Shown here: positions 1 through 11,739 of the stretch, one piece after another
Layout of the letters: each line of letters opens with the position of its first letter
How positions within the stretch are numbered: position 1 is the stretch's first letter
From: Tupaia tana
Taxonomy: Eukaryota; Chordata; Mammalia; Scandentia; Tupaiidae
NCBI GenBank assembly: GCA_026018925.1
Contig: JAKSZU010000004.1
Span: 40,381,233 to 40,445,232 of the forward strand
Direction of reading: 5' to 3'
Length of the DNA stretch: 64,000 nucleotides
The notes under the pieces: model-generated
Told to the model about the DNA's origin: nothing
What the model saw: the letters and a program-made list of their open reading frames with translations, nothing else
The model's database searches: none
Program-made: the position numbers and the translations under genes

Positions 1-59
1 ATTTCTAGAATTTTATGTAAATATCATCGCATAGTATATTCGCTCCTTTTTTTTTTGGT

Positions 60-300
60 CTGTTTTTTTCCACTGAGCATAAAATTGTTTTGAGATTCAT
101 CCATGCCATACCATTTTTCAGTTTTTATTGAATAATATTACATTATAAATATACCACAATTGTATATTCTCTTACCTTTCAATGGATATTTGGATTGCAT
201 TCTTCCAGATTTTGCCTAATACAAAGAGGCTGCTATTAACATTCATGTACAAGTCTATATGTCAATGTGGAGGAAAGAAGCCAGAAACAAGGAATATATG
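60..300 (-). mobile_element. Old L1 3'-end fragment (L1ME/HAL1-like)
   Basis: The text gagattcatccatgcc, then ataataccacaattg-like and aggctgctattaacattcatg, follows the reverse complement of late ORF2 of mammalian L1. It is diverged and non-coding. Confidence 0.6.
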
Positions 301-502
301 TGCTTCCAGTTGTAGAGTACACTATGAGGGAGAATGAATTTGTGCTCTCGATATTATGATAGTGGTTTTACTTTGGAAGTTAGGGTGGTGACTAGGAACT
401 TGAGGGGGACCTCTTTTGGACTGGAAAATGTTGTTTCTTCCTCTTGATATTGATTATGTAGATAACCAATTTGGCATACAAAAATTCAGTGAGCATTGTA
501 TT

Positions 503-505
<3 letters not shown>

Positions 506-542
<37 letters not shown>
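506..542. repeat. (AT)n microsatellite
   Basis: About 18 uninterrupted AT units, followed by a short degenerate atacacatacatatata tail. Confidence 0.95.
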
Positions 543-549
<7 letters not shown>

Positions 550-839
550 CATATATACTTTACAGGTATCTTATACATTGATTTAAAGATAAAGTAAAAG
601 TGAGGCTAAGGAAATAGTTGTGATTAAGTCTACTGTCCAGATGATTTGATGCATGGATATGAATAAGTGTGTCTGCTTATTCATATCCTTAATACAATTC
701 CAGTTATGCACTCCTAAAGGATCTCCCACTCCTATACTTCCTATATTGTTGCCTTTGTACCCTTTGCTGTAATCGCTTCTTTTACTATATGTTGTCATAC
801 TAGAAACTATCTAAGGAAAGATAATATCACATTTTCTCA

Positions 840-900
840 TTTCTGTGTCCATTCTCCAGCAGCATTTGGTACATAGTAGATATTCAATAAATACTCTGAT
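840..900 (+). mobile_element. L2 3'-end remnant
   Basis: The motif ggtacatagtagatattc then aataaatac is the typical 3' end of L2 (cacatagtaggcgctcaata in the family). Confidence 0.45.
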
Positions 901-1088
901 GTGTGATATGAAGCCTTCTTTGGTAGTTGCTTATGCATCTGCTCAAAGTTTAGCCTTTGTGTTTTCATTATTTGACAACTAATGAAAGCTTTGGTTTCCC
1001 TATTATACACAAATTATTGATTAGGTTGTGTGATATTTAGGTTTTTTTCCTAATATAATGCTTTTAGCATTTATTTTCCAAAATAATA

Positions 1089-1290
1089 ATTTTATTGAAT
1101 ATTTATCAAGTGCTCCATCTAAGCACTTTATGCATGTTAATTTATTTAATATGCACAACCCAACAAAATTCTCATTTTACAAATCGGAAACAGGTAGAGA
1201 GAAATTTAATTTGTTAACCAAGATTATGTGGCTAGTAAGTGACAGAACTCAAATTTTCTCCCAGTCTGACTCCAAAATTCTTGCTTTTTT
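1089..1290 (-). mobile_element. MIR SINE remnant (antisense)
   Basis: The fragments tttattgaatatttatcaag, attctcattttacaaat, ggctagtaagtgacagaa and cagtctgactccaaaattc follow a MIR read in reverse. It is old and diverged, as expected for a repeat predating placental mammals. Confidence 0.6.
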
Positions 1291-1429
1291 CTAGTATGCT
1301 CTTTTGTGTTTATGTATGTTGTACTATATCATTATATTTCTTCACTTCCTTCAGAACTTTGATCCAATGCTAACTTTTCAGAGTAGCCTTTTTCTGAGCA
1401 TTTTATATGAGGTAATAGCTCTCCCATTA

Positions 1430-1636
1430 CTCTCCGTCATTCTCACCCTGCTTTATTTTCTTTTAACACTTACCACCACTTGATTTATTATATATTTATG
1501 TTTACTTCTTTTTATGTGTTTCCCCACTAAAGTGTATCTCCATGAGGGCAGAGACTTCATCTGCTCTACTTTTGACTATATTCCTTTTTCTTAGAATAAG
1601 CCCTGGTAAATAGCTGAATGAATGAATGAATTATTT
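1430..1636 (+). mobile_element. L2 3'-end fragment
   Basis: The stretch tctccatgagggcagagact, later the decayed ending aagccctggtaaatagc and gaatgaatgaatgaat, matches the L2 3' terminus in order. Confidence 0.6.
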
Positions 1637-1713
1637 GTCCATAGAATCACTTCATGCTATCATATTGTGGAGCTATAAGGGTGTCAAAAGTTTGTAAAAA
1701 ATATCTTTTCTAA

Positions 1714-1963
1714 GGGTCCAGCAGGTGGCATGGTGGTTAAGGTGCAGGACTTCCACATGACTGAGCATGGTTTGAATACCAGACCTGACAGCTTGAAACT
1801 CACACCAGGCACATGTGCTTGCATAACCAAAATCCCAGGAGGAGAGCAGAGAACAGATTGCGGCATGGCCATTCACCCTGGGTGGTGATTTCTCACTTTT
1901 CCACTTTCTGTCTCTCCAGCTAGCACACACACCATATGATAAAAAACCTTTTAAAAAAAAAAG
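1714..1963 (+). mobile_element. tRNA-derived SINE, family A, older copy
   Basis: Begins gggtccagcaggtggcatgg and ends with poly-A. The body motif cagattgcggcatggcc is present. An imperfect flanking repeat (cttttctaa / cctcttctaa) may be its target-site duplication. The head has lost CpGs, so it is older than the copies at 9 kb or 28 kb. Confidence 0.85.
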
Positions 1964-2129
1964 CCTCTTCTAACAAAACTGCTTAAAATAGAGATCAACA
2001 AGGATCTCTCTTGGGCAGGAAAAAACAATGTATACCAATAATCATTCCATGTAGCAATCTTAAGGACTTATCAGAACACTACTTGAAGGTTCAGTATCAT
2101 GAGAATTTTTATTTAGAGGGAACTTTCTT

Positions 2130-2335
2130 TTGGCAAGAGGAAGTCAAAAAGATTTTTATATGACTTGCATTTTATGATTTCCATTTTAGAAAGATTTTTA
2201 TGGCTGCTATGTAGAGAATGGATTGTAGAGGGCACAATGAAAGTCATGGTAATCAGTTAACAAAGTTTTGGAAATAATCCAGGGGAGAAATAATTGAAGC
2301 TTTCAGCTAAGCTTGTGAAGATGGTGGCGATGAGA
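2130..2335 (+). repeat. Ancient mammalian interspersed repeat, family not named
   Basis: The text ggctgctatgtagagaatgg and surrounding purine-rich sequence is shared in style with 40500-41075 and 51340-52270. I recognise the pattern from mammalian genomes but cannot name the family. Confidence 0.35.
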
Positions 2336-2779
2336 AAAAATATAAATCAGAGAGAATAGAATTCATAGGACTTGGTGAGTAATTAGTCATGAGACAACAA
2401 ATACCTCTCAGGTTTCTGTCTTAATAATATCAATAATATTGACTACCTGTATAGGACATAGGGAAAGGCTGGGAATATAACTAATTTTGTTTTCAACATG
2501 ATAAATTGGAAGTGCATGTGGTATATTCAAATGGAGCTGTTCAGTAAACAATAAGAAAAATCTAAGACATAGAAGAACATCCTAGACTAGAAAGTTATAT
2601 TTCAGCCTTCTCAAATGCAAAGATTTGCATAGGTAAATGTAGAATATTGTTTCAATATTAACAAACTCATAACAAACCTCATGATAACCAACTCTGTGTA
2701 ATTTATGTGGAAAAATACTTATAATGAGAAGATACTGAATAAATGAAGGAATTGACTGTAAGACAAGAGTGAAACTTGA

Positions 2780-3200
2780 ATAGTCTATTGTGTTACTAAC
2801 AGAAATTCCTGAAACTGGGTGATTTATAAGGAATGGAGACTTAGTTGGCTTATGGTTCCGATGGCTGGAAAGTCCAAAGGTGTGGGGCCAACATGAGACA
2901 GGCCTCTTGTGCTACATTATAACATCAGCAACAGAAGCAGGGGCAGGCAGAGACAGAGCAGAGGGCAGCCAGCTATTTTTTTCTAACAACCCAATCTCTT
3001 GGAGAATTAACCCTTTTTCAGGAGAGCTAAACCTCACCAGGTCTAGCATTAATCCATTTATGAGAGTGATGCCTCCATGATCCAGTCACCATGCATTCAC
3101 TAGGCCTCACCTCTTAAATGACTCACCATTTCCAAAGACTGTTACTCTGGAAACCAAATTCCAAAACAAGAACATTTTGAAGGCAAACCATTAAAGCACA
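2780..3200 (-). mobile_element. ERVL-MaLR LTR (MST/THE1-like), antisense
   Basis: In order: cctgaaactgggtgatttat, agacaggcctcttgtgc, gatgcctccatgatccagtc and ctaggcctcacctcttaaat. These correspond to the reverse complement of a MaLR LTR (TGATCCAATCACCTCCCACC-type block and GGGTAATTTATAAA block). It is a non-coding remnant. Confidence 0.65.
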
Positions 3201-3239
3201 GCAGACATCAGGCAAAAGCAATTTTAAAAGAGTAGTGCT

Positions 3240-3680
3240 ATGTAATACATTGCACCATCACAAAACACTGAATGCCCCCGTTCACACTGGTACCTTGCCA
3301 GCTGAGTACTGATCACAGCTACACCACCATCAGCCTGCAATCTGTTGCTATTGCCATTGTTGCTACTGCTGTGAAGCCACAATCTATTCTCCATGGTCAG
3401 GAGATTCTATAGAGAATATTTATAGAGACAAAGGAACATGTAACTGATTTGCATAGCCTAAATAACCAATTCATGGATACCAGAGAGCCTTGAAAGCCAA
3501 GTGTCTGGGTTCCAAAAGGTGTAATATCTGATACCCACCAAAGACCACCAGATATACCTATCACTAATAGGCTTATTAGTTGCAAGAGAGATTTACACCA
3601 TGGAGAACCAAGGAGCAGCTCAGTAAGAGGGAGTAAGGAGGTGATTTTGAAGAGGGTTCAAGAAGGGGGTTGTCTTTTTT
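3240..3680 (-). repeat. Possible LTR remnant, unassigned
   Basis: The text gttgcaagagagatttacac then aaccaaggagcagctcag resembles antisense LTR sequence. No clear terminal TG...CA boundaries are visible. Weak call. Confidence 0.25.
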
Positions 3681-4122
3681 CAGATTAGTGTTCTCTGAAA
3701 AGGGAGAATTTTGCTATTTGAGATTTTGGTGGTTTTTGTTTTGTTTTGTTTTTATCTGTGAGGGAGAGGAAACAGAGAGGAGCTATAGTTATCCTTGGAG
3801 AAGTAGCAATCCCTTAGTAGATGCACAAAGTCAGGTTTTAATCTCTACTCAGCCCTAATTATGTAGTCGTGTTGCTTTTATTTTGTTTCATCGTGGTCAC
3901 AAAGAGTTCTCAACTGATGCTGAAGTTCTGTGTAATCGGTTATATCAGGAGGGAAATATCGCCATCCAGGTGGTAGCATCCAGACCAGCCACCAGCTGTC
4001 AGCTATCAGGATTGCCTTTTTCTTTTCTTGAGAGGTATGTTTTCCTTCCTACCAAGACTCTTAAAGTAGGGAATCGCCAAATTACCAAAGCCTACAATCT
4101 CTAACTACTAGGTATCACTTTA

Positions 4123-4795
4123 ACTCAGGGTCAGGAAACTTTTCTGTATCAAGTCAGACAGTATGTATTTTGGGCTTTGCAGGTGCAGACCTATGGTCTC
4201 CATCACCACTTTTCAGCTCTGCTATTGTAGTACAAAAGCAGCTGTACACATTATGTAAACAAAAGAGCATAGCTGTGTCCCAGTAAAACCATTGCTATAG
4301 TATGAATGTGTCCTTTCCAAAATTCTGGTGAAAGTACTATGACAGATGTTTAGGCCATAAAAGCTGCTTCCTCCTTAATAGGATAAAAGCCCTTTTAATA
4401 GAAACTTCAGGGAGTTTTCAGCTAGCCTGCTTTTCAGCTGTTCTGCTGAGTATTCAGTGCTTCTCCCCAGGGAGGGTCGCCTAAGATTTCCCAGCCTCGA
4501 ACACTGTGAGAAAATAAATCTCTGTTCTTTGTAAATTACCCAGTCCATGATATTCTGTTATAGCAGCGTATATAGACTAAGACAGCTTGTTCCAATAAAA
4601 CATTATTTATTTTATGGATGCTGAAATTTGGATTTATATAATTTTATGTACTATAAATTATTTTTAAAATATTTTTATATTTAAAATTTAAAAACCTTCC
4701 CTAACCTATATGCTTTTAAAAAACAAACAACATAAAACGATGATCCAGATCTGGCCTGAGGACTATAGGTTACAAACCCTTGCTTTAACAATCTT
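4123..4795 (+). mobile_element. hAT-Charlie DNA transposon remnant, split by an LTR
   Basis: The left part starts cagggtcaggaaacttttct and runs through tattttgggctttgcagg to the block agctgtgtcccagtaaaac. The right part resumes ttccaataaaacattattta and ends gaggactataggttacaaac. In the family this is one continuous non-autonomous hAT element with CAGGGGTCGGCAAAC-type ends. The interruption is the MaLR LTR at 4286-4590. Confidence 0.6.
4286..4590 (+). mobile_element. MaLR LTR (MLT1/MST-like) inserted into a hAT element
   Basis: Contains gtgtcctttccaaaattctg, cccagcctcgaacactgtga, gaaaataaatctctgttctt and gatattctgttatagcagcg, ending near actaagacag. This is the usual order of a sense MaLR LTR, including its polyadenylation region. 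The flanking hAT text ccagtaaaac / ccaataaaac is duplicated, marking the insertion site. Confidence 0.7.
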
Positions 4796-5006
4796 GACAG
4801 CAATGTGTTGCATGTGTGACTGGTTGAACCAATGAGTTTAGTTGGTACAGAAGGAACGTATCATGTGGAATTAGATGTCACCATAATAAAGGTTCTATTT
4901 AGTTTAGGTTCTCATTGTAAAACTCAAATTTGTGTCTATTTTAATAGCTCTTAAATTAAGAAATCATAATGGACTTTACCTACTACTTAATTTTTCTTAA
5001 TGTTCT

Positions 5007-5222
5007 TCACATAGATTTTTTTAAGGTGTTGCGTTGTGTTTTGTTTTTCCATAGGGCGAGTGCACTCCCTGGAGAGAGACAGAGAAAGGGAAAGTGAGAA
5101 ATCATGCCCCCCCTACCCCCACCCCAGGAAAGATGGCCACCCGGCAATTCTTTCTACTCCTTTCTCCTCTCAGGGTTGTAGGCATGCATGCCCACGTGCC
5201 TGGTGTCATCACATAGATTTTT
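5007..5222 (-). mobile_element. 5'-truncated family A SINE with intact target-site duplication
   Basis: Only the body is present in reverse: ccatagggcgagtgcactcc to cccacgtgcctggtgt. The tRNA-like head is missing. Flanks share tcacatagattttt (5007-5020 and 5209-5222). The missing head together with a perfect duplication shows truncation during insertion, an L1-like hallmark, and not later deletion. Confidence 0.88.
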
Positions 5223-5757
5223 AAAGATTATGATCTATTGATCAGATACACATGAGATCCCTCATAATGGTTTCATACAATCAAGAACTTTGGTTTACTT
5301 TTATTTGATTTTGGATCTGTATAAACATTATGAAAGGTTGTTTTTTTTTTAATTTTTGGTAACATACAGTATTCTTCCAAGAGTTCAAATCATAATAAAT
5401 ATTTTCTTCAAAAATTAATCATAAAAATAGAATTATTTTCAATTTTGTTTTGGCTTCTATCTGAGGAGTCCTCTGAGCTATATTTAAAAAGGCTAAATTT
5501 AGTCTCATGACCTCCAAGACTAAATCTGCCAGGAAATAGCTCCCATAAGAGAATCTTGCTCATTTAGAATATTATAAATGGCCAAGTATGTCTATAGATT
5601 ATAATGTGTATAGGAGTTTTACAGGCAATAAAACCAGAAAGATAAGCTAGTGTCAAATTATTAAGTACCTTTAATGCAATGTAGAGGAACATCGACTTTT
5701 TCCTGAAATACTTTGATCTCTGAGACTAGAAATGACTTGACCAAGTTGCTATTTTAA

Positions 5758-7560
5758 GAGATTTTATCATAATTTCTAATTGACATGCAATAGTTGTGCA
5801 TCTTTGTAGGTAAAGTGTGGATTTTCATAACACATATACAATATGTAATGTTCAAATCAGGGCAATAAACAGATCCATCATCTTTAACACTTTGTGTTGT
5901 TTACATTTAAAATCTGCTCTTCTGCTTATTAAAATGTGTGTATATTGAATTTTTACCAGCTTTCAATACTGTGCTATATTATTCTATAACCCATTCCATT
6001 TATTTACAAGCACTCTTGTATCTGTTAACCAAATTCTTCTTATTCCTCTCCCATCTCCTCTACTTTCCAGCTTCTGGTATATATATCTTTACATGCCTTA
6101 CTTTTATGCAATAAATTCTTTCCATTTCTACCAGTGAGAACAAATGATATTTGTCATTCAGAGCCTGGTTTATCTTAATTAGCATTATTTCCTCCATGTC
6201 CATACACTTTTTCTCAAAAAGAATTCTTTTTTTATAGCAGAATTGTATTCCATATTTATACATAACTATCTATTCATCACTCACTGAGCATTTATGTTAA
6301 TCCTATCTTAGTTACTGTGAATAGTGCTGCAAAAAACACAAAAGTGCACATGTCTTTTTGACATAATGAATTCTAACTTCTTTTCTTTATTTATGTCTCA
6401 ATGGTGGGATTACTAGATTCTAAAGTAGTCCTATCTTTAGTTTTTTGAGGAGCCTCCATACTTTTTTTCCGTAATGGCTGTACTAATTTACATGAACACC
6501 AACAGAGCATGAGAGTTCGCCTTTCTCTGTAGCTTTACCTGCATGTGTTATTTTTGGAGGATTTTTTTTTTTTTTTTTTTTTTATCTTTTGTTTAATTTG
6601 GGTTGGTTTTGATAATAGCCATTCTAAATGGAGAAAAGTAATGCCTCATTATGGTTTGGATTTGCATTTCTCTATTAGTTCTGTTGAACATTTTTTCATA
6701 TACTTATTGGGCGTTTGTATACCTTCTACTGAGAACTGTCTGTTCAGATTGATTACTCATTTCAAATTATTTTTTTTTTACCAGTGAGCTGTTTGAATTC
6801 CTTTTATAATCTAGTTATTAATTATTTGTTGGAGGTATAATGAAACTGTTTTCTCCTGTTCTGTAGGTTGTCTCTTTACTCTTTTGTTTTCTGTGATGTG
6901 CAGAAGATTTCTGTTCACTGTAGTCCCATTTGTCTATTTTTGGAGCTATTGTCCATGCTTTTGAGGTCTATTTTTGAGATCTTTGCATAGACCAATGTCT
7001 TGAATTATTACCCATACATTTTAGTCTAGAATTTTCAAAGTTTTTAGTCTTATATTAAAGTGTTTCATACATTTTGAGTTAATTTTTGTGATGGTGAGAT
7101 CTAGAGGTCTAGTTTCATTCTTCTGCACATGGATATCCAATTTTTTCAGTATCATTTATTGAAGAAACTGTATGAAGAACATACAGCCCACTGGTTTTTG
7201 ACAGAAGTCTCAGGAATATTCACTACAGAAAGGATATATTATATTTATCACTTTGCAAATGTTGAGTGAACTTTGCATCCTTGAAATTAATTCTATTGGA
7301 GCAAGGTATATTATCATTTTTGCTTTTCTATTGAATTGGATTTGCTAGTATTTTGCTGAGGACTTTTAAATCTACAGACCAATACTATTTTTGCCATATC
7401 CCATAGGTTTTGGTATGTCATGTTGTAATTTTAATTTGTTTTGAAAAATGTTTGTATTTCCTCTGAATTTCTTCACTAACTCCCCTAGTCCCTCAGGAGC
7501 ACATTCTGTTTCCATACATTTGTGCATTTTCCATAGTTCTTCTTATTGTTGATTACTAGC
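5758..7560 (-). mobile_element. L1 3' UTR and late ORF2, antisense (L1MA/L1PB-like)
   Basis: Starts with an antisense 3' UTR (attgacatgcaatagttgtg, ttcaaatcagggcaataaac). It continues through ORF2: ttttgaggagcctccatact, cacatggatatccaattttt and tattttgctgaggactttta. Several stops and indels leave it non-coding. The 3' UTR type resembles L1 subfamilies shared with primates. Confidence 0.75.
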
Positions 7561-7589
7561 TTTATCCCCCTGTGACAAAATTATTTTTA

Positions 7590-7900
7590 AGATTACTCTG
7601 GTGATAATGATATATGAATTGGAGATGCTGAAAGTGGTTAAAGGAAGATTAGTGAAGAAATTGTTAGGAATGTCTGAGTGACCATAGTTCTAAAAGTATG
7701 AAATGCTAAGTAAACTAAGTCAGTGGCTAGTGAGGATGAAAAGAGAGTGAGTACACATTCAAGAGACATAGTAGAGGTGGAGTAATTAGGTGTTTATAAC
7801 TGACCACTTTGGAATATAATGGAGTTTAGAATAGCCTAATGATATTATTTCAGGCTACTTGGAGAATAGTGGTGACATTCATTAAATAGGAAATAGAAAT
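7590..7900 (-). repeat. Possible ancient interspersed repeat, unassigned
   Basis: Purine-rich sequence (gattactctggtgataatg ... aggaagattagtgaagaaa) like the unnamed ancient family seen elsewhere in the window. Low certainty. Confidence 0.25.
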
Positions 7901-8161
7901 GAGGCAAGTTATTTCTTCCTTTGCTTCATTTGGACATTCAATCTTTCCTTTCTTCATAAGGAAAACAGGCTTCATCTGGCTTGACATTGATAGTTGTCAT
8001 CCATCCCTAAGAAACCCTGCTCACAGTGTGAAGGTACAGTATGGTTTGAGCCTGGGAACATGGCCTACTGCTGCCTGACAGGAGAATAATTTTTCTGAAC
8101 CAGTGAATTGCTCTGAGAAAAACCTCTCCTCTTCTCTTCTTGGGCATTGATGTTAAGAAGA

Positions 8162-8457
8162 TAAAGAATTCTTGGGACCAGAAGTTAGCGTAATGGCTAT
8201 GTCTCTGAACTCTCATGTAGTCAACCATGGTTCAAGTCCTGGACCCAGTGGTTTAAACTCATGCCAGGCGTGCATGCGTGTGTGCCCAAGATCCTGAGAG
8301 GAGAAAGGAAGAGAAGGGATTGCGGCTTGGCCATCCCCCCTGAGGGGTGATTTCTCGCTTTCTGTCTCTCCGTCTCTCTCTTTCTGGCGAGCGCATGTAC
8401 CCTATAGCAAAAATCTGTCCAAAAAAAAAAAAAAGAAGAAGAAGGTAAAGAATTCTT
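8162..8457 (+). mobile_element. Family A SINE with 12-bp target-site duplication
   Basis: The element covers 8174-8445, flanked by taaagaattctt (8162-8173 and 8446-8457). It is full length from gggaccagaagttagcgtaa to poly-A; the A-tail is followed by GAA repeats. The head has TpG/CpA changes. Confidence 0.93.
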
Positions 8458-8699
8458 ATCCCCTCTATCTTGAAGATAAATATATCAGGAAAATATTTTG
8501 GTATTTCTAGAACATGTGAGATACTTTAACACCTAAATAAATGCTGATGCTGATGTAAGTTTCTTTGCTTATCATTACCTTTCTACCTTTTCCATCTGGT
8601 GAACTCTTCATTTCCCACTAATTCTAATATTATATCACACAAAACCATCTCTAGGTTATGTGATGAATTACAAGTTTGTATAGCACTGACTTCTGTGTA

Positions 8700-8970
8700 G
8701 CATGAATTCCTACAGTAAGTGAATTCATTGACTTATAATCAATTTTTAAATTTTTCTTTAGAATATAAATTCCATCAAGGCAAAAACTATGTCTGTTTTG
8801 TTAACCCTTAATTTGCTATGACACACATAATAGATCTCATAATAATAATTGTTATTATTTTTCTTAATTGAAAGCTTTTACAACCACTCCAATAAGTTTT
8901 GAAGTACCTGAAGACAACAGCCATATCTTCTTCTCAGTCCTTAGCTTAGTGTTTAGCATACCTTCTCAAA
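8700..8970 (+). mobile_element. L2 3'-region fragments
   Basis: Two similar L2-like stretches: aattccatcaaggcaaaaac ... atgtctgttttgttaaccct, then cagccatatcttcttctcag ... tttagcataccttctc. Both are diverged. Confidence 0.4.
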
Positions 8971-9210
8971 AGATGTTTGCTAAATTAATGAAAATTTATT
9001 TGGTTAATGAATTTAAAATAATTTATTTACAGTGTATTTATAAAGTGGAGTATTGGTATAGTACAAATGTAGAGTTTAGATGATCAGCTTGCTTTGTCCA
9101 CAATGGCAATTACAATTGAGGAATCAGAACTTTTTTATTCATGGTCATTTAGCTAAGTGTTTTGTCACATTGATCAAAAGTTCATCTTTCCTAAATAAAA
9201 AGCAAGTTTA

Positions 9211-9520
9211 GGAATATAATATTTCTTTTTTTCCTTTTTTTTTTTTTTTTGGAGAGGTTTTCGCTATAGGGCGCGTGCACTCGCCAGACAGACAGAGAGA
9301 GACAGAGAGACAGAAAGCGAGAAATCACCCCCCAGGGGAGATGGTCACGCCACAATCCCTTCTCCTCCATTCTCCTCTCGGGATCTTGGGCACGCACGCA
9401 CACGCGCCCGGCGTGAGTTTTAAGCCACCGGGTCCGGGACGCGAACCGCGGTTGACTACGTGCGAGTCCAGCGACATAGCCATTACGCTAACTGCTGGTT
9501 CCTGGAATATAATATTTCTT
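9211..9520 (-). mobile_element. Young family A SINE with perfect 17-bp target-site duplication
   Basis: The element covers 9228-9503. Flanks ggaatataatatttctt are identical at 9211-9227 and 9504-9520. Many CpGs survive (ggcgcgtgcactcgcc, cacacgcgcccggcgtgag). Together with the unmutated duplication, this marks recent insertion. Confidence 0.95.
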
Positions 9521-10450
9521 GAGAGTACAATGAGAAGTAATGGATGAATTTTTACTATTTTAAAACAAGACTAACTTTATATAAATATGATTATCCATAA
9601 GAAATAGTATGATTAGGCTTCAAGAGTTTTTATAGTTCTTTGATTGAAATGGGTTTTCATTATGTTACACAATTTCACAGTGGTCTCATTTAGAGTAGAT
9701 TCGTTACCCATCATTATTTTTACCATATAGTCCATTATTTCTAATAGCTATCCTATTATATTTGGTTTCACAACTTCTAAGTGCTATTGTCCTTATCATA
9801 TTTTAGCATAATAATGTTTATGCCAAATTATACCCATGGAAAAAATGTATCCTGATTAAGGTCAATCTGAAAATTATCCCAAGTAAAATTTGCTCTTAAA
9901 GTATTCTTAAAAATGAAAAAATGTAACTTAAAGCACACAGCATTGCAATTATTATATAAAAATTAATTTTGTTTTATGTATTGACATGTTAGTAAATTAA
10001 TTAGTAATATGGGTTTTAGAATTCAAACAGTAGTGGGAAAATCTCTAGGAATGCTGTGGAGTAACTGAATTTAATAAAAAAACTAGTTGAGTCTGATGCA
10101 AATATTATTTTAAGGAAAACAAACTTTGAGAAAAATAATTGTGGACCAATTATCTTTGAAGACATAATGAATATAAAAGAGAAAAGGAGGACATATTTGG
10201 AAAATAGTACACAAAGAAAAGATTATCTTTGTTCTGAGACTACAAAGTCATAAAAAGAAGAAATGGAATATATGTGGAATTAAAGACATTGCTTCTGAAA
10301 AGCAGAAATTATAAACACCAGAAATAACACTGAAATTCACAGAATAATTTATGGATGAAATTATTAAAATAAAAAACTAGAATATTAGAAAGTAAAATGT
10401 AGGAAGTAAAAAAAAGAACATAAACAGTATTCCACCTGCTAAATGATTTG

Positions 10451-10755
10451 TAGAAGTGCTTTTTCTTCTTCTTTTTTCTTTTTTTTTGTAGAGGTTTTTC
10501 ACTAGAGGGTGTGTGCACTCGCCAGACAGACAGAGAGAGACATAGAGACAGAAAGCGAAAAATCACCCCCCAGGGGGGATGGTCACGCCACAATCCCTTC
10601 TCCTCCATTCTCCTCTCAGGATCTTGGGCACGCACGCACACGCGCCCAGCGTGAGTTTAAGCCACCGGGTCCAGGACGCGAACCGCGGTCAACTATGTGG
10701 GAGTCCAGCGACATAGCCATTACGCTAACTGCTGGTTCCCTAGAAGTGCTTTTTT
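10451..10755 (-). mobile_element. Young family A SINE
   Basis: The element covers 10465-10740. Flanks tagaagtgctttttc / tagaagtgcttttttaa form the duplication. It is nearly identical to the 9.2-kb copy over head and body. Confidence 0.95.
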
Positions 10756-10941
10756 AACATAACAATTAACATTTTCAAATTATGCAAATACTTTGCTATA
10801 TAGTTTCAATTTATTTTTTAAATGTACTGTATTTCTCATGATTCCCAAAGCTCATTTATACTTAATTTAATTAAGTAGTACGTTATTCGTTTCTTTATTA
10901 ATTTGGTTAAGCTTTCCTTATAGTATTTTCATTTTGAAATG

Positions 10942-11157
10942 ATCAAAGCAGTGTTTTTTCTTTTGTTTAAAAAATTATTTTATTTAACTTTATTTATTAA
11001 TGTCATTTTATTTTATGAGAGAAAAACAGAGAGAGATAGGGTAAGCAAGAAAGCAGGCTGCCAGGTTCAGGACTTGAACCGCAGTCAGCCATGTGGAAGT
11101 CCAGTGCCTTTAACCATCTAGCTACCTTATGGCCTCCATCAAAACAGTGTTTTTTCT
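10942..11157 (-). mobile_element. Short-form (S) tRNA SINE with 20-bp target-site duplication
   Basis: The element covers 10962-11137. In reverse it reads head (actgcggttcaagtcctg), then a TC-rich stretch and an A-rich tail with aataaataaag. The roughly 150-nt family A body is absent. Flanks atcaaa(g/a)cagtgttttttct match at 19 of 20, so the short form moved by itself and is not a truncated A copy. Confidence 0.85.
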
Positions 11158-11304
11158 AATCAAAAACAAAAGCCTTAAATTTATTTGGTGTTACTTATTT
11201 TATAGTTTTTCATGGTATCTACTAACACTAATGATGAAATCAGGAATTTTTTATAAATATGTAGTGTATCAGACTTTTCAGGGATTTATAAAACAAGGCA
11301 GTCT

Positions 11305-11541
11305 TTTTTTATGATTGGGAGTATGTCTGTGTGCAAGAGAGAGAAGAAAAAGAAGCACCATCACAGGATCTTGTCACACCATAATCTCTCTGTCACAACC
11401 CTCCAGTTTTTCAGGATCCCACTGTTCCCGTGCACCAAGTATGTTTTCAAGCCGACCCTGGAATCCAAACCCCCAGCTGACTACATGGCCTCCAGCCTTA
11501 CAGGGAACTTGCATTACAGCTGCACCACAGCACCTAGGCCC
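11305..11541 (-). mobile_element. Family C tRNA SINE
   Basis: In reverse it begins gggcctaggtgctgtggtgc and contains attatggtgtgacaagatcc and a TC-rich end. This is the same order as the family C copy at 22812. Diverged, so moderately confident. Confidence 0.55.
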
Positions 11542-11739
11542 AATGTGGTGCTCGATAGGATGAGTGTATTAGGTAATATATGTTTGACTATTACAAAATT
11601 CTGAGTAAAAATGGCTTTTTAAAGAGCCATTTTTGTAGATATTGTTTCCCATAACCAAATTTCAAGGTAAGCAGTTCCAAAGTCAGTTCAGTGGCTTAAA
11701 GAATGAATTAAAAACTGGGATTTTCTCTTTCTATACACT

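Noticed and set aside
8174-8260. tRNA genes in the SINE heads
   Set aside because: A and B boxes are present, but the acceptor and anticodon stems do not form a proper tRNA and the sequence continues into the SINE body.
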